Part shown: positions 60,355 to 64,000 of the stretch, one piece after another
Numbering within the stretch: position 1 is the first letter of the stretch
How the letters are laid out: the number at the start of each line of letters is the position of its first letter
Origin: Pseudomonadota bacterium
Lineage (GTDB): Bacteria; Myxococcota_A; UBA796; SXON01
Reading direction: 5' to 3'
DNA length: 64,000 bases
Assembly (NCBI GenBank): GCA_005778355.1
Contig: SXON01000112.1
Location: 28,636 to 92,635 of the forward strand
The notes under the pieces: model-generated
The model's database searches: none
The model's input: only the letters and a program-made list of their open reading frames with translations
Told to the model about the DNA's origin: nothing
Translations under genes and position numbers: made by a program

Positions 60355-62526
60355 ATGCGGAGCATGCCAACATTTGCGACGCTCGGGTTCCTGGCCTGCT
60401 CGGGCGGGGCGCCCGACGAGTACGTGCGGCGGCCGGACTTCCACGGCGTCGTCCTTCCACCGGTAGCGGATAGCGGGACAGATACCGGCGATCCTGTCGA
60501 CAGCGGCCTCGACGTCGATACCGGCGACAGCGGGCCACGGCCGCCGCCGCCACGACTGCAGATCGAGGAGCTCCCGGGCGAGATCTACGCCGACGGGCGT
60601 GCGAGTGGCCGACTCGTAGTTCGGGCCTTCGATTCGGCGGGGAACCCCATGCCCGACGGCGCACGCCTCCCGGTCACCATCAACCTGGGCCGGGTCGACC
60701 TGAAGCCGGTGCAAGACGGCGTGGCCGTGGGAAGGGTCACGGCCGGCACCTGGCCCGGAGAAGCCGAGCTCGAATTCGGGCAGTTCCAGGTGGAGGGGCC
60801 GAGTTCAGTGTCGTTCCGGCGCGCCCCCCCAGTAAGCGCGCAGCTCCACATCCACGGCTCCTTCTCCGAGGGTGACGGCACGATGCAGAGTCACGCCACC
60901 CAGGCCGACGCGCTGGGCCTCGACGTGGTGTGGTGGACCGACCACGAACTCTCGTACTACCCCCAGGGCTACCTGGAGCTCCCCGGCTTCGACTTCGAGG
61001 GCGGAAGCCTCGACCAATCCATCGAAGCCACCTGGCACACAGAGCGCGAGGTGGTAGCCGTGTGGCGACCCTACGTGGATACCTTCGACACGGCGGCCGC
61101 CAGCGCCGCCCCCGAGGCGGCACGAAGCGGCAACTACGGGCTCCGACTCACCGGCGACCGGAGTGCCACGCGCGACGGCACGCACCAGTCCTTCGGCGTG
61201 GGCGTGGTGAGCCAACCGCGCGTACAAACGCACCAGCTCATGGCCGGGGTGCACCTGGCGTTCAGCTACCGCCCCGTGGCGACGAGCAGCGATTCGGCCC
61301 TCTTCATCGAGATTCCCATCGGCCTCGACTCCGACGAGACGGGCGAGGTGAACCACGGCTCCCGGGTGGTGCTCTACCACCCCGCCGACTCGAGCCTCGT
61401 GGAGGAGGACGGGCGCACGGCGTGGATCCCGCTCGCCGGCGCGGAAGAACGATGGAGCGAGGTGTCGGTCAACCTTTCAGAGGTCGTGGAAGACTACTTT
61501 CCGGAGCTGGCACTCGACGCGCACGTCGACCTCGCCCGGGTGGAGATCCGGACACTGCACCGCGGCACCGTGACCTACGACCTCGATGACATCAGCTTCT
61601 CGCAAGACATCCGGGGGCGCGAGCTGCTCGAGGTGCAACAGGCCTACCTCGACGAGCTCGGCACCACCGCTCGCCATCACGTGGGCCTGGAGTGGAGCTG
61701 GCTACACGACGGCCACCTGACGGTCTTCGGCGAGAACTGGAGCTTCATCCCATTCTGGGATGGTGACGAACACGACCTATACGATGGGGTCGACCAGGCG
61801 CATTCAGAGGGCTCCATCGTCGCACTGGCGCACATGTTCGGCACCAGCGGCGAGACGCTCGACGAGCCGGAGCGCCGCTCGATGGTGATGCAGACGATGG
61901 CCGAGTTGTTGACCGCGGAGGCCTACGGCTGCGACATGCTGGAGGTGGGCTACCGGTCGCGCAGCGGCACACTCGACGACCACCTCGCCGTGTGGGACCT
62001 GCTCACCGAGCGCGGCGTGTACCTGACCGGCACCGGGGTGAGCGACCACCACCACGACACCGAGTGGTCCAACCAGCCGAACAACCTGGTCACCTGGGTG
62101 TCGTCACCCTCCGACGAGCGCGACGACCTCGTCTGGAACCTCCGCCGCGGTGTCGCCTGGTTCGGCGACCCCGACTACTTCCCGAGCGCGGAGGCCGAGA
62201 TGACCTTGTCCGCCCCCGACCTGCGCGCCGACATGGGACAGGTCGTGTCTGGCGCGTCCGGTCCCACGCCGCTGGAGTTCAGCTTCTCGCCATCGACCGC
62301 CGCGTGGAGCGTGCGGCTCTTGCGAGACGGCGAGGTGTACGGCGAGTGGCCAGCCCGTGATGGAACCACCTGGGAGGTGGTGATCGTCGACGCCGGCGAG
62401 CCCGCCTCCTACCGAGTGGAAGTGCTCGACGACACGGGCACAACCATCCTCCTCTCCAACTGGATCGCCTTCGTGGGCGAGGCGGACGGCCAGTCCGTAC
62501 CCGGCTGGCGCTTGCCCGAGCCCTGA
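60355..62526 (+). CDS. PHP-domain (CehA/McbA-like) metallohydrolase lipoprotein with inserted beta-sandwich (723 aa)
   Basis: A lipoprotein leader (FATLGFLACSGG) and an Asp/Thr linker precede an Ig-like domain (~65-160). A PHP-type metal site follows: QLHIHGSFSEGDGTMQSHATQADALGLDVVWWTDHE, later SIVALAHMFG and TGTGVSDHHHD. The PHP domain is split by a ~200-residue insertion resembling a carbohydrate-binding jelly-roll (SGNYGLRLTGDRS ... RVEIRTLHRGTVTYDLDDISFS). CehA/McbA relatives hydrolyse esters or carbamates. Here a surface phosphoesterase or hydrolase is plausible; substrate unknown. Confidence 0.75.
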   Translation: MRSMPTFATLGFLACSGGAPDEYVRRPDFHGVVLPPVADSGTDTGDPVDSGLDVDTGDSGPRPPPPRLQIEELPGEIYADGRASGRLVVRAFDSAGNPMPDGARLPVTINLGRVDLKPVQDGVAVGRVTAGTWPGEAELEFGQFQVEGPSSVSFRRAPPVSAQLHIHGSFSEGDGTMQSHATQADALGLDVVWWTDHELSYYPQGYLELPGFDFEGGSLDQSIEATWHTEREVVAVWRPYVDTFDTAAASAAPEAARSGNYGLRLTGDRSATRDGTHQSFGVGVVSQPRVQTHQLMAGVHLAFSYRPVATSSDSALFIEIPIGLDSDETGEVNHGSRVVLYHPADSSLVEEDGRTAWIPLAGAEERWSEVSVNLSEVVEDYFPELALDAHVDLARVEIRTLHRGTVTYDLDDISFSQDIRGRELLEVQQAYLDELGTTARHHVGLEWSWLHDGHLTVFGENWSFIPFWDGDEHDLYDGVDQAHSEGSIVALAHMFGTSGETLDEPERRSMVMQTMAELLTAEAYGCDMLEVGYRSRSGTLDDHLAVWDLLTERGVYLTGTGVSDHHHDTEWSNQPNNLVTWVSSPSDERDDLVWNLRRGVAWFGDPDYFPSAEAEMTLSAPDLRADMGQVVSGASGPTPLEFSFSPSTAAWSVRLLRDGEVYGEWPARDGTTWEVVIVDAGEPASYRVEVLDDTGTTILLSNWIAFVGEADGQSVPGWRLPEP

Positions 62527-62527
62527 C

Positions 62528-62556
62528 CGCTACAATCGATAATGCATCGTGTAGCG
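62528..62556. terminator. Hairpin at a convergent gene junction (possible bidirectional terminator)
   Basis: CGCTACA pairs with TGTAGCG, with an inner CGAT/ATCG stem and AATGC loop. It lies just after the stop at 62526 and covers the stop region of the opposite gene. There is no clear U-run, so termination is only suggested by position. Confidence 0.3.
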
Positions 62557-63795
62557 CGCGATCAACGCGTCGCGCTCCGCCCGGACGGCACGCACCTCCA
62601 GGCCGGTGTGGTCGCGAACTGCGGCCATGGCGCCTTCCTTGGTGGGGTCGTCGATCGCCACCACCAGCGTGTTTCCTTCCTTGCGGAGCGGGATCACGAG
62701 GTACTGCCGCACCATCCAGGTGGGGAGGAGGTTGAGGATCTCCTCGGCGATACGGATGCGGAGCAGGTCGACATCGGGCGGCGCAGCCTCGTACTCCTCC
62801 GACGGCACCGGCTCGTCCTCGAAAACCGAGCCTTTCTCGCCCGTGATGGGCCGGTCGACATCGGGGGCAACGGGCTTGACCGCGACGGCGGTGTCGGGCG
62901 ACGACGGCGACACGGCCGGGGATGGTGCCGGTGCCGTGGCGACAGGCGCGGGCTTCGCGGGCGCGGTTGGCGGTGCCGCGGCGGGCGCGGGAACCTTTGG
63001 CGAGGTGGGGAAACCACCGAAGCTCGGCTTTCGTTTGCCGACGAAGGCTGCGAGTCCCTCTGCCGCGTCGGGGGAAGTGAACAATCGTTGCTGGAGCTCA
63101 CGTTCGAGGGCGAGGCCACTCTCCAGCGGCAGGTCGGCGCCCGCCACCACCGCGCGCTTGATCAGGCCCACCGCGCCCGGCGCCCGCTCCGGCGCGCAGA
63201 AACTCCGGGCGTAGGCCATCACGCGTCCCCACCAGTCGGCCTGGGGCAGCACGAAGTTCACCAGGCCGAGTTCCTCCGCCTCCTCCACCGGCATGTTGCG
63301 CCCCTCCACCATCAGTTGGAGAGCGCGCGAGCGCCCGAGTACCCGCGTGAGGCGCTGCGTGCCGCCGGTGCCGGGCAAGACACCGAGGCTCACCTCGGGC
63401 AGGCCCACCAACCGGGGCTTGTCGCCCGACGCCATGCCGATGCGGATGTCGCAAGCGAGCGCGATCTCGAGGCCGCCACCCACGCAGTGGCCGTTGAGCG
63501 CGGCGATCACCAGCTTCGGCGTGTTCTCCAGCCGCAAGAGCGTCTCGTTGGCGTGCAGGCAGAAGTAGTACTTGGTGCTCGGGTCGAGCGACTGGAGGTA
63601 GCCGATGTCGGCCCCCGCGCAGAAGAACTTGTCGCCCGCTCCCCGGATCACCACCACGTCGATGCCGGTGTCCATCCGCAAGTCGCAGACGTGTGCATCA
63701 AGCTCGCGATGCATCGCGTAGCTGTAGCCGTTGGCCGGGGGGTTGTTGAGGGTGAGGACGGCAATACGCTCCACGTCCTGGCGGTGAACCAACAT
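62530..63795 (-). CDS. Enoyl-CoA hydratase/isomerase fused to a C-terminal GspE-N-like domain (421 aa)
   Basis: Residues 1-255 form a crotonase domain: FCAGADIGYL (oxyanion hole), LNGHCVGGGLEIALACDIRIG and LPEVSLGVLPGTGGTQRL, with the catalytic Glu positions kept. A Pro/Ala/Ser-rich linker (~265-320) leads to a ~75-residue C-terminal domain (EEILNLLPTWMVRQYLVIPLRKEGNTLVVAIDDPTKEGAMAAVRDHTGLEVRAVRAERDALIARYT). That domain closely follows the type II secretion ATPase N-terminal (GspE_N) pattern. One open frame covers both. The ATG overlaps the thiolase stop (TGATG), giving a beta-oxidation operon. Role of the tail is unknown. Confidence 0.75.
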   Translation of the reverse strand: MLVHRQDVERIAVLTLNNPPANGYSYAMHRELDAHVCDLRMDTGIDVVVIRGAGDKFFCAGADIGYLQSLDPSTKYYFCLHANETLLRLENTPKLVIAALNGHCVGGGLEIALACDIRIGMASGDKPRLVGLPEVSLGVLPGTGGTQRLTRVLGRSRALQLMVEGRNMPVEEAEELGLVNFVLPQADWWGRVMAYARSFCAPERAPGAVGLIKRAVVAGADLPLESGLALERELQQRLFTSPDAAEGLAAFVGKRKPSFGGFPTSPKVPAPAAAPPTAPAKPAPVATAPAPSPAVSPSSPDTAVAVKPVAPDVDRPITGEKGSVFEDEPVPSEEYEAAPPDVDLLRIRIAEEILNLLPTWMVRQYLVIPLRKEGNTLVVAIDDPTKEGAMAAVRDHTGLEVRAVRAERDALIARYTMHYRL

Positions 63796-64000
63796 CAGGC
63801 CTCCAAGTTCTCGAAAAGAGTGGCCACGCCCTGGCCCACGCCCACGCAGAGGGTGGCCACGCCAAAGCGCACGCCGCGCTCGCGCATGCTGTAGAGCAAG
63901 GTGGCGACGATGCGCGCGCCCGACATGCCGAGCGGGTGACCCAGCGCGATGACGCCGCCCTTGACGTTCACGCGGCCGAGGTCCAGGCCGAGCTCCCGGG
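63795..64000 (-). CDS. Acetyl-CoA acetyltransferase/thiolase (partial, C-terminal end)
   Basis: The minus-strand frame entering from the window edge reads [23 protein letters not shown] and [20 protein letters not shown] before TGA. These are the thiolase C-terminal blocks with the catalytic His (GHPLG) and the second Cys (LCVGVGQG). Thiolases cleave or form 3-ketoacyl-CoA. Only the last ~68 codons are inside the window. It is coupled to the enoyl-CoA hydratase fusion gene, supporting a fatty-acid degradation operon. Confidence 0.85.
   Translation of the reverse strand, partial: RELGLDLGRVNVKGGVIALGHPLGMSGARIVATLLYSMRERGVRFGVATLCVGVGQGVATLFENLEA

Overview
The window is a very GC-rich, densely packed bacterial chromosome segment. 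Several family hints point to a Myxococcota-like (former Deltaproteobacteria) organism, probably known from an environmental assembly: two proteins with a Cys-Cys/hydrophobic/Arg-Arg-Arg-Arg C-terminus of the MYXO-CTERM type, an AgmX/PglI C-terminal domain protein, many short-signal lipoproteins with Asp/Thr/Ser-rich linkers, and at least five proteins with MopE-type acidic Cys repeats (DCDD...EVCD...DCDG) that are probably calcium-binding. This placement is inference; no rRNA or universal marker is present beyond truB and one tRNA.

Layout. 1-1.7 kb: start of a UvrA-like ATPase (cut by the window edge) and a DUF3332 protein. 1.8-6.4 kb: a minus-strand cluster of a small secreted-type protein, a subtilisin-like protease broken by one in-frame TGA, a lipoprotein and a Cys-rich mini-protein, flanked by two direct copies of the lipoprotein 3' end. 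6.5-15.7 kb: lipoproteins, a CapA-type phosphatase, an indoleamine-dioxygenase-like protein fused to a cyclic-nucleotide-binding domain, a PLP-enzyme/GMC-partner fusion with its GMC oxidoreductase, and a glycerate-kinase-like enzyme. 15.7-30.3 kb: housekeeping and accessory genes (MBL-fold and SGNH hydrolases, truB, DUF455/ATP-grasp fusion, ABC-F ATPase, LysR regulator, 5-formyl-THF cyclo-ligase, START-like proteins, methyltransferase), a lipoprotein gene broken by an in-frame TAG, a MopE lipoprotein and tRNA-Arg(TCT). 30.4-35.9 kb: a giant secreted Asp-box protein whose signal peptide is out of frame across a C10 tract, and a translationally coupled FG-GAP/MopE lipoprotein. 36-49.5 kb: a starch/alpha-glucan locus on both strands (debranching-type GH13 lipoprotein, LamB-like porin, CBM20 amylase, GH15-like glucoamylase, secreted GH13 amylase), with a nucleotidyltransferase/small-ORF pair at the tail of the minus-strand operon. 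49.5-64 kb: multi-PAS kinase, two large MopE proteins, flavin reductase, VCBS lipoprotein, PHP-domain lipoprotein and beta-oxidation-type genes (3-hydroxyacyl-CoA dehydrogenase; enoyl-CoA hydratase fused to a GspE-N-like domain; thiolase cut by the edge).

How it works together. The 36-48 kb genes form a plausible pathway: extracellular/outer-membrane attack on branched alpha-glucan, uptake through a maltoporin-like barrel, and further hydrolysis to glucose or maltose. The 59-64 kb genes look like an acyl-CoA degradation module. Many remaining products are predicted surface lipoproteins.

Most interesting signals: (i) an AT-rich palindromic word TGATACAC/GTGTATCA recurring inside unrelated genes in different reading frames; (ii) a C10 tract that frameshifts a giant secreted protein; (iii) two genes split by single in-frame stops, each in a segment bounded by duplicated 3' gene ends; (iv) TAnnnT -10 boxes 5-8 nt before start codons without Shine-Dalgarno sequences, suggesting leaderless transcription; (v) several unusual domain fusions.
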